Shown here: positions 40,311-49,586 of the stretch, one piece after another
How positions within the stretch are numbered: position 1 is the stretch's first letter
How the letters are laid out: the number at the start of each line of letters is the position of its first letter
NCBI GenBank assembly: GCA_033344875.1
Contig: JAWPMO010000001.1
Span: 3,559,595 to 3,623,594 of the forward strand
Length of the DNA stretch: 64,000 nucleotides
Source of the DNA: Ilumatobacteraceae bacterium
GTDB taxonomy: Bacteria; Actinomycetota; Acidimicrobiia; Acidimicrobiales; Ilumatobacteraceae
Reading direction: 5' to 3'
Position numbers and translations under genes: made by a program
The notes under the pieces: model-generated
Seen by the model: only the letters and a program-made list of their open reading frames with translations
The model's database searches: none
Told to the model about the DNA's origin: nothing

Positions 40311-41219
40311 TCACAACGCCGGCTCCGGTCGCGACGGGTAGCGGCTGCCCGTCAGGAGGCCGTCGGCACGCTCACTGCGGCGAGCGGCTCGCAGGAACAA
40401 CCAGATGGCAGTCGCGAGATAGACGGGACCGGCGGTCAGCATCACCGCCCCACCGAAGTTCAGGTCGCCGACCGGTGTCAGCCCCCACGGCTCGGTGGTG
40501 TCGAGATATGCGTCGTACAGCGGGACGCGGCTGAAGATGAACAGTGCACCGCCCCATGCGCCGGTCAAGAACGCCGGGGCGACGAGACCCGCTCCGATGA
40601 AGCCGTTGCGTCGGACCCGTCGACCGAAGATCGTCGCCCAGAACAGCAGCGCTCCACCCAGGAATGTCGCATGCTGCAGGCTGTGGATCAGATCGGAACG
40701 GACCGCTGCGTCGTAGAGCCGCGGTGCATGCCACACCCAGAACGACGCGAGGAACACGAGGAGCACCACCGTCGTCAGCGTGACGTCACTCGACGGCTGC
40801 GATCGAACCACGGCCCGCCGCATCGTCCGACTGACCGGAGACCACCATCGGCGTGGCAGACCGCGCACGATCACGACCGATGGGCGGCCCAGAACGAGCA
40901 ACGGCGCCGCGACCACGGCGAGCAACTCGTGCTGGACCATGTGACCCGAGAACAGGGCGGAACCCAATGCATCGACGGGGGATTCGAGCGCCAACCAACA
41001 GACCAGCAAACCAGCGTAGAACGCTCCTGCGCGCCCCACAGTGGCGACCCGAACGCCCCGCGGAACCGATCTCCAGCGGCGGAACCCACGCCCGTACAGC
41101 CAGCCGGACAGAATCAAGGCGTTGTACACGACGGGATCGAGTCCCCACGACGACCACAGGTCGTGGGGCACGATCGGCTGACCGGTGTGCGCCAACAGGG
41201 GTCCCATGCCGGTGGGCAT
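40311..41219 (-). CDS. CtaG-type cytochrome c oxidase assembly protein
   Basis: A 302-residue protein with about seven helices and the CtaG (caa3_CtaG) signature ESPVDALGSALFSGHMVQHELL with its conserved His. A second region, HAPRLYDAAVRSDLIHSLQHATF, carries further His. Members of this family help put copper into cytochrome oxidase. The starting MPTGMGPLLAHTG is extracytoplasmic-looking with His. A second family member is at 51188. Confidence 0.87.
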   Translation of the reverse strand: MPTGMGPLLAHTGQPIVPHDLWSSWGLDPVVYNALILSGWLYGRGFRRWRSVPRGVRVATVGRAGAFYAGLLVCWLALESPVDALGSALFSGHMVQHELLAVVAAPLLVLGRPSVVIVRGLPRRWWSPVSRTMRRAVVRSQPSSDVTLTTVVLLVFLASFWVWHAPRLYDAAVRSDLIHSLQHATFLGGALLFWATIFGRRVRRNGFIGAGLVAPAFLTGAWGGALFIFSRVPLYDAYLDTTEPWGLTPVGDLNFGGAVMLTAGPVYLATAIWLFLRAARRSERADGLLTGSRYPSRPEPAL

Positions 41220-41602
41220 ACCCGGCGGGGCATCTTCTCAATACCCCTGAGCGTCGCGGCGCCACGCGGGCTGAGACGTCATGACGTACGCGTCGCCGAT
41301 GATGTATCGAACAACTGTGGCGATCGCTGTCACCCGCGATGTACTTCGGCACGCGCCGCGGCGTGTCGCGGCGCCCGGTGTCGCTCGTCATGACCCGGGA
41401 GCCCGCCAACCGCCTCGAGATCACTGAGGCTGCGTTCCAAAGAGTCGTTGCAGTGCGACGAATGCCTGCGGCGCGTTCGGTCGGGGGTCGCCGGACAGGG
41501 AGCGATGTGATCTCCGTACCGCTGGGCTTGACCGACGTATCGGCCGCTCGACGAGGTGGCGGTGCTCGGATGGCGCGACGACACTCTGATCAGCCGCTGA
41601 GG
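41220..41602. other. Intergenic, no supported gene
   Basis: About 380 nt on the 5' side of the CtaG gene and the 3' side of the broken methyltransferase. Frames here are Arg-rich and resemble nothing. It must contain the promoter of the CtaG gene. Confidence 0.45.
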
Positions 41603-42394
41603 TCATGGCCGGATCTGACCGGTGGTCGACGTCGGTTCGGGTCGGGTTCCAACGACGAGGTAGGTCGCCCCAGCGAGGCGTTCGACGTAGATGGCCTCGT
41701 CGGTGTTGGCTTGGACCGCCTCCCACGGACGGTGGTTCCGGTAGTCGTCGGACACGCCGAAGACCCGGTTCATTGCTGACCCGACCCGGATGAGCCACTC
41801 GGGCCAACGGTCCGGGTTGCGAAGGCCGGTCGTGGCGATCCGCCCTGCCGGGGCGAGCGTCTTGATGTATCGGCCGATGACCTGGTGGTAGTCGGGGAGC
41901 ATCTCGATGGCGAACGTCGAGATCACAGCGTCGGGTTCGCGCAGTGGTTGATAGGTGGCGATGTCGTGTTCGATGAGTTCGACGTTGCTGATTCGATGCC
42001 GCTCGAGGTGGCGTCGGGCTCGAGCGAGCATGCCTGGGGAGATGTCGACTCCGATCACGTGGCCGGTCGGACCGACAGCGGCGGAGAGGTGGGGGAGATT
42101 CCAGCCGGTGCCGGTCCCGAGGTCGATGACGGTGTCGCCGGCGTCCAGGTGGAGCTCCTCGACGGCGCGGCGGGCGAGGCGGCGACCGCCGATCAGAACG
42201 TATGGTGCGGCGGCGATGTCCTAGAAGGGGGCGACGCGGTCGTATAACCTGCGCACGCCGACAGGGTCGAGCACGCCGGTCTCGGACTGATCGTCGTTGG
42301 CGCGCTTGACGGTCGCGACGATGGCAGCTGTTCCCGCTGCGACGGTGGCTGCGACTGCGATCGGTTTCGCCAATCGCCAGATGGAGATCACCAC
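41603..42394 (-). pseudogene. Membrane-anchored SAM methyltransferase gene with an in-frame amber codon
   Basis: Reading from GTG 42394, the frame gives a membrane anchor (VVISIWRLAKPIAVAATVAA), then GVRRLYDRVAPF, TAG at 42223-42221, DIAAAPYVLIGGRRLARR and the SAM motif VIDLGTGTGWN. It then runs through GVDISPGMLARAR and the rest of a class I methyltransferase to the stop at 41603. Relatives usually read PFYD at this point, so TAG replaces a Tyr codon. The frame is otherwise intact over 264 codons. Either a recent nonsense mutation or a suppressed stop; a GTG at 42058 would yield only a part without the SAM motif. Confidence 0.75.
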
Positions 42395-42452
42395 ATGGTC
42401 TCGTGGCAGCGCTTGTAGATATCGGAGCGTGCCTGGAATGCCCTCGGAGCGA

Positions 42453-42833
42453 TCACCTCGGGCCGCCTTTCAGCGTGGAGGCGATGTGGGGGGCAAGGGT
42501 TGTGGCGATGTCGTCGGGGAGTGTGGCGGTTTCGGTGAGGCCCATGGTGGTTCGGCCGGTGTTGCCGGCGGGGTATTTCCCGGCAAGTGATCCAGGGCCG
42601 GCGACCGCGAGGCGCAAGACTTGCCCGATGAACTCTCGGCGGTCGCGTTGGGTGATCGCAATACGGAGCATGGCGAGATGCACGCGGACGTGTGGCCACG
42701 CCCACGGCTGGGAGAGCAGGTGGGCTCGTTCGAGCGGTGGCCACGGGTCGTCGCTCGTTCGTGCGTTGGCCAGCTCGTTGTCGAGGAGGACGCCGATCTC
42801 GGCGGGGATCCGCCAGCGGGAGTGGTCAGCCAT
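42453..42833 (-). CDS. DUF3703-family protein
   Basis: The 126-residue soluble protein shows the DUF3703 pattern: LLDNELANAR near the N-terminus, then LERAHLLSQPWAWPHVRVHLAMLRIA (read in two parts) and GKYPAGNTGRTTM. It is a helical family of unknown function often near copper or mercury genes. ATG 42833 has GGAG at 8 nt. It is divergent from the truncated anti-sigma gene. No metal motif is visible beyond the His residues in the central helix. Confidence 0.82.
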   Translation of the reverse strand: MADHSRWRIPAEIGVLLDNELANARTSDDPWPPLERAHLLSQPWAWPHVRVHLAMLRIAITQRDRREFIGQVLRLAVAGPGSLAGKYPAGNTGRTTMGLTETATLPDDIATTLAPHIASTLKGGPR

Positions 42834-42984
42834 CGTTGGTGCTCCGAATTCAGAGTGAGAGGGTGCTCGCATGAGGTGTTCGTCGGGATGGGGTCATCGG
42901 CTGATGGTGAGGATGCGGCGGGACAGTCTGCCGGGCCGGACAACGGAATGGAACTCGGCGGGCCGATCGGGTCACTCCTACAAC

Positions 42985-43383
42985 ATGGTCTGCCGCGTTG
43001 CAAGCGAATTGCTGTCGGCGACCCTCGACCAGGAGGCGAGCCTGGAGGAGGGTCGACGGGCGAACACCCATCTCGGCTCGTGTGCCGCGTGTCGTTCGTG
43101 GTGGGCCGAGATCGGCATCGTGAACCGCCACCTGAGAGCGCGGCCTGCGGAGACGGCGCCGGTCCTCTCGACCAAGGTGTTGGCACGCGTCTCGCCGCCC
43201 CGACCCGGTCGGGATGACTGGATTCGATACGCATTGGGAGCGGTAGCCGCGACCGAGTTGGCACTGGCACTGCCCGGCGTGCTGCTCTGGCAAGGTTGGG
43301 CCTCGATTCATGGCGGTCGACACATCCGACCCGATCCGCCACGGCCCCGGTTGACGTTGCCCAGGAGGCGAGTTTCGCCGTGA
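42985..43383 (+). pseudogene. Truncated zinc-finger anti-sigma-like protein
   Basis: A 132-residue frame beginning MVCRVASELLSATLDQEAS. It has the zf-HC2 zinc site of anti-sigma factors (Cys3, then HLGSCAACRSWW, His-x3-Cys-x2-Cys) and one membrane helix (about residues 80-98). It aligns with the intact product at 56494 up to HI, after which the homologue continues GAFGAAVAGALL while this one runs into RPDPPRPRLTLPRR. The C-terminal membrane part is therefore lost by deletion. No RBS is visible. It may still bind a sigma factor. Confidence 0.6.
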
Positions 43384-43525
43384 GTCCGACCATTTCCGAT
43401 GAAGACCGACAGCAGAATGATTGTGAGAACCAGATGACCACCTCCACCCAACTGACGTGTCGCGTCGTTCTGCGCGACCGCGAGCCGGCCGGCGACGCCA
43501 CCCCGCACGTTCGGGGGTTCTCATC

Positions 43526-44164
43526 GTGAGCAAGAACCTTCGAGTGACGTTGGGCCTGGTCGTCTTGGCCGGCATTACGCTCCTGGTCGCGGCGTCGGTG
43601 GGCGGTGACGCCGACACCGCACCGATCGACGACACAAACGATGCGCTCGTCAGGCCCGACAGTCAACGTCTGTCGGTCGCGGACGACGACCGGGTCACGT
43701 TCGTTGAGTTCTTGGACTTTGAGTGCGAGGCATGTCGCGCGGCGTACCCAGCCGTCGAGGAACTCCGAAGTATGTACGACGGTCGCGTGACGTTCGTCGT
43801 TCGCTACTTCCCGCTGCACAGGAACTCGGAGGCTGCTTCACGCGCTGCCGAAGCGGCCGCGGCGCAGGACCGCTTCGAGGACATGTACCGCAAGCTCTTC
43901 GAAACCCAAGCCACGTGGGGCGAGCAGAGCACCTCGCAGGAGGACGTGTTCTTCGGCTTCGCCGAAGAGTTGGGGCTCGACATGGACGAGTTCCGCGCTG
44001 TGTACGACGACGAGGCCACGATCGACAAGATCCAGCGTGACCAGGCCGACGGCGAGGCACTCGGCGTGACCGGTACCCCAACGTTTTTCTTGAACGGCGA
44101 CAAGGTCGAGGCCGGCAGCTTCCAGGACTTGATCGACCTCATCGACACAGCACTCGACCAGTGA
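43526..44164 (+). CDS. DsbA-like membrane-anchored thiol oxidase
   Basis: The 212-residue protein has an N-terminal anchor (about residues 5-24) and a DsbA-type thioredoxin fold: FLDFECEACRAAYP (CxxC as CEAC) and the cis-Pro GVTGTPTFFLNG. It introduces disulfides into exported proteins. GTG 43526 is chosen because the anchor starts here and a G-run lies at 9 nt. The VKOR gene 103 nt downstream would reoxidise it, forming a DsbA-VKOR pair. Confidence 0.88.
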   Translation: MSKNLRVTLGLVVLAGITLLVAASVGGDADTAPIDDTNDALVRPDSQRLSVADDDRVTFVEFLDFECEACRAAYPAVEELRSMYDGRVTFVVRYFPLHRNSEAASRAAEAAAAQDRFEDMYRKLFETQATWGEQSTSQEDVFFGFAEELGLDMDEFRAVYDDEATIDKIQRDQADGEALGVTGTPTFFLNGDKVEAGSFQDLIDLIDTALDQ

Positions 44165-44267
44165 CGCATGTCGGTCGCTTCTCGCCCACTCACGTAGTCA
44201 CCGGCAACGGCGCGTGGCGTTGGCCGAGCGCTCGGCGCTCGGCGCGAATGGTGCCCGGATCTCAGCG

Positions 44268-44948
44268 ATGATTCAGATGCGATCGCCCAGGATTGGTCGA
44301 AACACCAACGGTCCAGGCGACCCTGTCGCGACGGCCCAGCCTTCGCATGAGGAGCGCTCCTCGACTGCGATACAGAGGCGTCTGGTCGCGGTGTATCTGG
44401 TCGCAGGCGGCGTCGGCTTCGTTGCTGCCTTCGTGCTCTTGCTTGAGCGGATCGCACTCCTCAAGGATCCGAGCTACGTCCCGTCCTGCAGTATCAATCC
44501 GATTCTCAGCTGCGGGTCGGTGATGAAGACCAGCCAGGCCGAGGTGTTCGGCTTCCCGAACCCGATCATCGGGATCGTCGGATTCGCGATCGTCGTGACG
44601 GTCGGAGCGGTCATCGCGGCTGGCGCGCAACTGGCGAGGTGGTTCTGGTGGTCGCTGTGGGTCGGTGCCGCTGGCGCAGTCGTGTTCGTGCATTGGTTGA
44701 TCTTCCAAAGCCTGTACCGAATCGGGGCCCTCTGTCCCTACTGCATGATCGTGTGGGTCGTCACGATCCCGGTCTTCTGGTACACGACGTTGTATCTCAC
44801 ACGAATCTGCACTCTCCGAGAACAGGCTGATCGGATCGCACGCCACGCGAGCGACTATCACACTGTGGTCGTCACCGTGTGGTATCTGACCCTCACAGCG
44901 CTCATCGCCGAGCGATTCTGGGACTACTGGATTACCGTTCTGCCATGA
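44268..44948 (+). CDS. Vitamin K epoxide reductase (VKOR)-family protein
   Basis: A 226-residue membrane protein with four or five helices and VKOR cysteines: CSINPILSCGSVM (loop cysteines) and ALCPYCMI (active CxxC). It passes electrons from DsbA-like proteins to quinone, replacing DsbB in actinobacteria. The start is uncertain: ATG 44268, ATG 44277 or an upstream GTG at 44214. It follows the DsbA-like gene, with which it forms the disulfide-forming pathway, opposite in sense to the reducing CcdA pathway of the left part. Confidence 0.9.
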   Translation: MIQMRSPRIGRNTNGPGDPVATAQPSHEERSSTAIQRRLVAVYLVAGGVGFVAAFVLLLERIALLKDPSYVPSCSINPILSCGSVMKTSQAEVFGFPNPIIGIVGFAIVVTVGAVIAAGAQLARWFWWSLWVGAAGAVVFVHWLIFQSLYRIGALCPYCMIVWVVTIPVFWYTTLYLTRICTLREQADRIARHASDYHTVVVTVWYLTLTALIAERFWDYWITVLP

Positions 44949-45170
44949 CGGCGCAAATGACGCATCCGGATCGAAATCGCGAGTCGCCTGTTGGTCGAAT
45001 CGGTTCGAACCGGCACGCGTGCCCGGTTCGAGCAGTCACACCGCCAGCCCGCCGGCTCGGCCGAGCGGACGGCGAGGCTCGGATCCCACGAGTGTGCAGA
45101 CGCCCGCTGCCGACGGCAATGGCACATCCTCGGATCGGGCCGCGACTTGGAGGCCGGTGAACGCTCCGAC

Positions 45171-46097
45171 ATGGAACTCCGCTCACCTGTACGATCCAGC
45201 GACACGGCCGACGCTGTCGGCGAAACTCGGACAAGGCGACGAGTGCGCAACGTCGCCTTCGTCGCGCTCGCCGGACTGCTGCTCGCAGTCCTCTGGAGCG
45301 TGACCGCCGGTCTGCGCTCGCCGTCGCCGATCGATGATCTCCGGGTACGACTGCAGCGCAGCGACGTCGCATCATCCACACAGTTCTCCTACATCAGCGG
45401 CGGAACCCGAGTGGTGGATTGCACCATGCGCAATCTCCGATATGGCGGCATCACCGACCCCAGCGCCGGGCGAGTAGTCGCCTGGCTCGACGAGCAGCCC
45501 GATCTTGCTGGCGTCGTTGCGACGGCCGACAGCCGAGCGGTCCTGCTTCACCGCACACTCTTCGAGAATCCGGCGTTCGTCAGCGACTGGGTTTCGTTCC
45601 CCCGACCGCTCAGCGACGCCGACAGAGCCACGATCACCGAGATCGCCGGTCAGCCGCTAGGAGCTGATTTGATCGCACCGACGCCGCCCCCGGTTGCCCC
45701 GGACCTCGTCATCGCAGCTCTCGACGTTGCTGCAAGCGTGCAGTATCTCGGCTCCAGCGAGTTCGATGGACGACCCCTCGATGGCTACCGCATCGAGATC
45801 GACGCGGACCAACTCGATGAGATCGACGGGACCAGCGCGGCCTCGGAGCAACCTGGACCTCGACTCGTACCGCAGCTCGGGGTCTGGCTGACCGACGGCG
45901 ACGTGGTCGCTCGGATCGAAGTGCGATCACAGAACCTCGACGGCACACTCGGCGCTGCCGAGAACGGATGGATTGTCGAGTATGAGTCGACCGATGCCAA
46001 ACTTCGATCGCCCAACCCCGCCGATGTTCGCAACGTCGCAGCAGTCGACCGTTCGCAGCTTCGACCCTCCGCGTTGGAATGCGCGGTCCAGATGTGA
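45171..46097 (+). CDS. Membrane-anchored protein of unknown function
   Basis: A 308-residue protein. A short polar N-terminus with Arg cluster precedes one membrane helix (about residues 28-46). The remaining 260 residues form an extracytoplasmic domain with no recognised family; two Cys (VVDCTMRNL and ALECAVQM) could pair. ATG 45171 is chosen because upstream frame looks non-coding; the RBS is weak. Good codon use supports a real gene. No operon partner is clear. Confidence 0.6.
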   Translation: MELRSPVRSSDTADAVGETRTRRRVRNVAFVALAGLLLAVLWSVTAGLRSPSPIDDLRVRLQRSDVASSTQFSYISGGTRVVDCTMRNLRYGGITDPSAGRVVAWLDEQPDLAGVVATADSRAVLLHRTLFENPAFVSDWVSFPRPLSDADRATITEIAGQPLGADLIAPTPPPVAPDLVIAALDVAASVQYLGSSEFDGRPLDGYRIEIDADQLDEIDGTSAASEQPGPRLVPQLGVWLTDGDVVARIEVRSQNLDGTLGAAENGWIVEYESTDAKLRSPNPADVRNVAAVDRSQLRPSALECAVQM

Positions 46098-46305
46098 CAG
46101 AGCGGCTGCTGGACATGCAGCCGACCCGGCCCGTGTGCGCATCTCAGTGTTCTGTCGACATCACGAGCCGGCGGTTGCGAGGGTCATGGCCCCACCGGTG
46201 TCGACCCGTCACGCTGCACCGGATGCACGCGCGGTAGCGACCTTGATTCCTGTCGGCCACCGGAAGTCGATGCCGGACGTTCATCGTTCCTCGAGTGCCG
46301 GTCGG

Positions 46306-46947
46306 TCAGTCCTGACGATCCTCGAGCAGCAGCCGGAGATCGTGTTCCAGATCGTCGCTGGTCATGTCGGCGGTCCACGTGACGATGACGTCGCCGTTGT
46401 CATCGACGAGGTAGGTCTGGTCGGTGTGGCCGACGTCGGTGGTGGCGCCGGTGTGGTCGTGCTGGGTGTCGTAGGTGGCGCCGAACGCGTTGGTGAGTCG
46501 GCGAAGCTCTGATGAGTCTTCGGTTCGTAGCCCGATGCCGCGATCGACGAAGCCTCGGACGAAGGCGGTGAGCGTGTCGGGTGTGTCGCGGGTCGGGTCG
46601 ACGGTGACCATCGCGACATCGACTGGTGCCGCTTGCTCGCCGAGTCGTTCGATGGCGTAGCGGACCTCAGCGAGGGCGGTTGGGCAGGCATCGGGGCAGT
46701 TCGTGAATCCGATGAACACGATCAGGAGGCCGCCGGGGCCGGCGCGCATCACAAATGGTTCACCGGAGGACGCGTTGTCGACGGTGAAGGTCCCGACGTG
46801 GGGGACCGGTTCGACCTGATAGCCGACCAGGGTCTCATCGTCATCACCACCACACGCAGCGAGTCCGGCCACGACGAGTACCACGGCGGTCAGGGTGCGG
46901 CTGATTCCGCTCCTGGAGTTGTTGGTTCGATTGATTGCTGTCGGCAT
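46306..46947 (-). CDS. SCO1/SenC-family copper chaperone lipoprotein
   Basis: The 213-residue protein has a signal peptide and lipobox (LAACGG, about Cys32). A thioredoxin-like fold follows with the SCO copper site: GFTNCPDACPTAL (CxxxC) and the distal His in DVGHTDQTYLVD. SCO proteins carry copper or keep the CuA-site cysteines reduced in cytochrome oxidase subunit II. A second SCO gene lies at 49985. Not in an obvious operon. Confidence 0.92.
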   Translation of the reverse strand: MPTAINRTNNSRSGISRTLTAVVLVVAGLAACGGDDDETLVGYQVEPVPHVGTFTVDNASSGEPFVMRAGPGGLLIVFIGFTNCPDACPTALAEVRYAIERLGEQAAPVDVAMVTVDPTRDTPDTLTAFVRGFVDRGIGLRTEDSSELRRLTNAFGATYDTQHDHTGATTDVGHTDQTYLVDDNGDVIVTWTADMTSDDLEHDLRLLLEDRQD

Positions 46948-47008
46948 GGCGGAACTCTGGGTCTGGTAGCGGTTGTCACTTCGTCTTGGGTTAGCTGTTG
47001 GGACGGAG

Positions 47009-47857
47009 CTACCAAAGAGCGAGCGTCAGGCCTGCGGCGTTGAAGCCGACGTGGATCGCAATTGGGAGGCCGAGCCGCCGGGTTCTCATTGCCGCGGCGC
47101 CGACGATGAGCGCGAAGACGGCGAGCCCAGGATACTCGACGGGTCGGAAGTGTACGATCGTGAACACGGCGGCGACGGTGATCCATCCCGCTACACGCGT
47201 TGTACTGGTCGTGACGGAGCGTTGGAGCAGCCCGCGATAGACGATCTCTTCGACGAGCGGAGCTCCGACGACGACGAGTAGCACCAGGACGACGATCGAG
47301 AATCCGCCGGCCCGGTCGACCAGGTCGGTCGCGTTGCGTTGCAGGCTGGCATCGTCGAACGCCGTCGGCCACAATGCCCGCAGCGGCACGTAGATCAGCG
47401 GGATGGCGATGAGTTGGATCGCGACACCCGTCGGGACGCCGATCAGGTCGATCGTGCGGAACGTGAGGCCAACGTCGTTGCGGATGTCGCCGGTGCCGAG
47501 CCGCCACGACGCTGCCCAGACAGCGATGCCGTACACACTCCAAGAGCCGACCATCGCGATCGCAAGGACCGGGATCGGGAGAGGATCATCGTGCCCGCTG
47601 GCGGCAATCACGACGGCGGCGACGACCTGAGCTGCCACCCACGCGGTCAGCCACGTGAGAACGCCGAGACCCCCCTTGGTCGGAAAGCGACCGGGTATTG
47701 TCGCCAGCGTCGCCCGGAGAATCGGGGCACGTCGATCTGTGCCGGCGAGACGTCCGTTGATGGTGTTGGCCGTTGCTCGTGCGATCCCCACGACGGCTGG
47801 TGTCACGATCGCGGCGAGCAAGGCGACGGCCAACACGTCTCCGGCATGCACACTCAT
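47009..47857 (-). CDS. CPBP-family intramembrane metalloprotease
   Basis: A 282-residue polytopic protein with the CAAX/CPBP motifs APLVEEIVYRGLL (EExxxR), TIVHFRPVEYPG and HVGFNAAGL. Members are intramembrane proteases of mostly unknown substrates. ATG 47857 overlaps the stop of the small membrane gene (ATGA), so the pair is one unit. Link to metals unknown. Confidence 0.87.
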   Translation of the reverse strand: MSVHAGDVLAVALLAAIVTPAVVGIARATANTINGRLAGTDRRAPILRATLATIPGRFPTKGGLGVLTWLTAWVAAQVVAAVVIAASGHDDPLPIPVLAIAMVGSWSVYGIAVWAASWRLGTGDIRNDVGLTFRTIDLIGVPTGVAIQLIAIPLIYVPLRALWPTAFDDASLQRNATDLVDRAGGFSIVVLVLLVVVGAPLVEEIVYRGLLQRSVTTSTTRVAGWITVAAVFTIVHFRPVEYPGLAVFALIVGAAAMRTRRLGLPIAIHVGFNAAGLTLALW

Positions 47858-48108
47858 CGGAGCGATGTGGTCATCGGCGTGACCGGCGTGCCTGTCCGGG
47901 TCTCGGGCTCCTGGTTGGCGAGGGAGACGCCAAACACGATGGCCGCGAGGACGATCAGGACGATCACGGCCCACGTCAGGAACTGCTGCGCCGGGTCGGC
48001 ACTCTGAGTCCCTCGGCGTGTGTCGCCATCCGGCGCTATCTCGACCGGTTCATCGACGCTGCGGTCGTTGGAGTCGTCGTTGTCGGCAGGGGAGGATTCT
48101 TCTGACAT
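47854..48108 (-). CDS. Small single-helix membrane protein
   Basis: The 84-residue protein has an acidic N-terminus (SEESSPADNDDSNDRS), one membrane helix (about residues 44-65) and a short exterior tail. No family is recognised. It is translationally coupled (ATGA) to the CPBP protease downstream and is perhaps its accessory or substrate. Confidence 0.65.
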   Translation of the reverse strand: MSEESSPADNDDSNDRSVDEPVEIAPDGDTRRGTQSADPAQQFLTWAVIVLIVLAAIVFGVSLANQEPETRTGTPVTPMTTSLR

Positions 48109-48138
48109 GTGAGACGTGCCTAACCCATGTGGTGAGCG

Positions 48139-49314
48139 TCAGCAAGCGCCCCGAGCGTACGGGTACGGATTGACCGCGATCCCGCCAGCGGGGTGGACTT
48201 GGAGATGAAGGTGGTTCACCGTCGTGTTGCCAGTCATACCGACGTAGCCGATCACTTCGCCGCGCGACACCGAACGACTCGAGCCTTCCCATGAGCTGAG
48301 GTGGGCGTAGTAGTAGCGCGTGCCACTTGCTCCTTGCAACGACACCACATTTCCACCGAGTCGGTTCGTGCGAAAGGTCGCCGTTCCGGCTTCGACCGCG
48401 ACGAGTGGTGTGCCACCGGCAGCGATCATGTCGACACCTTCATGGCTGCGTCCACCGGACCGTGCGGCACCCCACGTGTCGGAGAATCCGACCGCCCCGT
48501 CAACCGGACAGGCAAGCCCAGTTGACGTCGCCGCCTGGGGTGGCGACGTCGATCCGGACGAGTCGGCCGCAGGGGCGGTGCCTCCACCGTTGCTCGTCTC
48601 GCGTTCAGCCTGTTGCTGTGCGTCGCGTTCGGCTTGTTCTCGGGCTTCGCGTTCAGCCTGTTGCTGTGCGTCGCGTTCGGCTTGTTCTCGGGCTTCGCGT
48701 TCGGCTCGCTCCCGTGCGAGCGCGTGTTGGACCTCGGCGTCGCGGACGCGGTCTGCCTCGACCTCTTGGAGCCGCACGATCTCGGCTTCTGCGTCGGATC
48801 GAAGCCGTTCGAAGTCGTCCTGAGCGGCGACTTCTTCGGCGCGACGCTGTTCGAGTTCGGCGCGGGCGGCATCGAGATCGTCGATGCGCTGTTCGAAGTC
48901 GTCGACGTCGACGATCATCCCGCCAGTGGCGACGCTCGCCAGGACGGTCGCCGCCGCGTCGGTCGTCGCATCGCTGACCGATCCGAGCAACGGGTTCGCC
49001 GACACTCCGCCAGCGGTGTAGCGACGGACCGCCATCTCGCTCAGACTACTTCGCATGGCTACGACTTCGGCTTCGAGTGCGGTTACCCGCTTTGTCGCAT
49101 CGGTGATCTCGGTGTGGAGTATGTCCAGGCGCAACTCAGCATCGAACAGGGCCTGCGCTGCAGCATCTGCACGATCGCGGGCCTCCTGAATCTCGCGGGC
49201 GGCTTCCTGAGCGGCCGGTCCGTCGTGATCAGCGTGGGCTACCCCGGCGGTCGCCGACACACCGGCGATCGCGACGAGCGCGGCAATCCGCCAGAAGTGT
49301 CGGGGTCGGGGCAC
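48139..49314 (-). CDS. Secreted coiled-coil M23 peptidoglycan endopeptidase
   Basis: A 391-residue EnvC-like protein. A signal peptide (about residues 8-30, ending VAHADH) is followed by long coiled coils (about 35-250) with a perfect 16-residue duplication rich in Glu/Arg/Gln, and a Ser/Thr/Pro linker. The C-terminal M23 domain has GRSHEGVDM and VNHLHLQ zinc motifs (about 285-391). It cuts the cell wall, the coiled coil acting as a regulatory arm. GTG 49314 is chosen by the signal peptide; CTGTAACGTACCT lies just upstream in place of an RBS. Confidence 0.87.
   Translation of the reverse strand: MPRPRHFWRIAALVAIAGVSATAGVAHADHDGPAAQEAAREIQEARDRADAAAQALFDAELRLDILHTEITDATKRVTALEAEVVAMRSSLSEMAVRRYTAGGVSANPLLGSVSDATTDAAATVLASVATGGMIVDVDDFEQRIDDLDAARAELEQRRAEEVAAQDDFERLRSDAEAEIVRLQEVEADRVRDAEVQHALARERAEREAREQAERDAQQQAEREAREQAERDAQQQAERETSNGGGTAPAADSSGSTSPPQAATSTGLACPVDGAVGFSDTWGAARSGGRSHEGVDMIAAGGTPLVAVEAGTATFRTNRLGGNVVSLQGASGTRYYYAHLSSWEGSSRSVSRGEVIGYVGMTGNTTVNHLHLQVHPAGGIAVNPYPYARGAC
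48601..48696 (-). repeat. Two perfect 48-bp tandem repeats inside the M23 coiled coil
   Basis: The 48-nt unit occurs twice without change (48601-48648 and 48649-48696) and a third partial copy follows. It encodes a 16-residue helical unit of Glu, Arg, Gln and Ala. Perfect nucleotide identity shows recent expansion and predicts copy-number variation between strains. Confidence 0.85.
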
Positions 49315-49586
49315 GAGCAGGTACGTTACAGAATGATGACGGAAATCGGGCAGCAGCTCGTCGGGCGCAGCTTGCGAGGTCCGTCTTCGGCCATCGCAGT
49401 TGCCGGGTCGACCGGACTCGTGGCGTCGCGGCGCCCATGTCGAGCCGCTGGCGGGAACTTCGGCCCGTGGTCCGGCCACCTGTATTGGACGGGCCGACCG
49501 GCGGCCCCGATCGAGGAGCAGCAATTCGTGACAAACCGACCAGTGAGATCGATCGCCGCGGCGGCGCCCGTGCCGTGCTCGACCCG

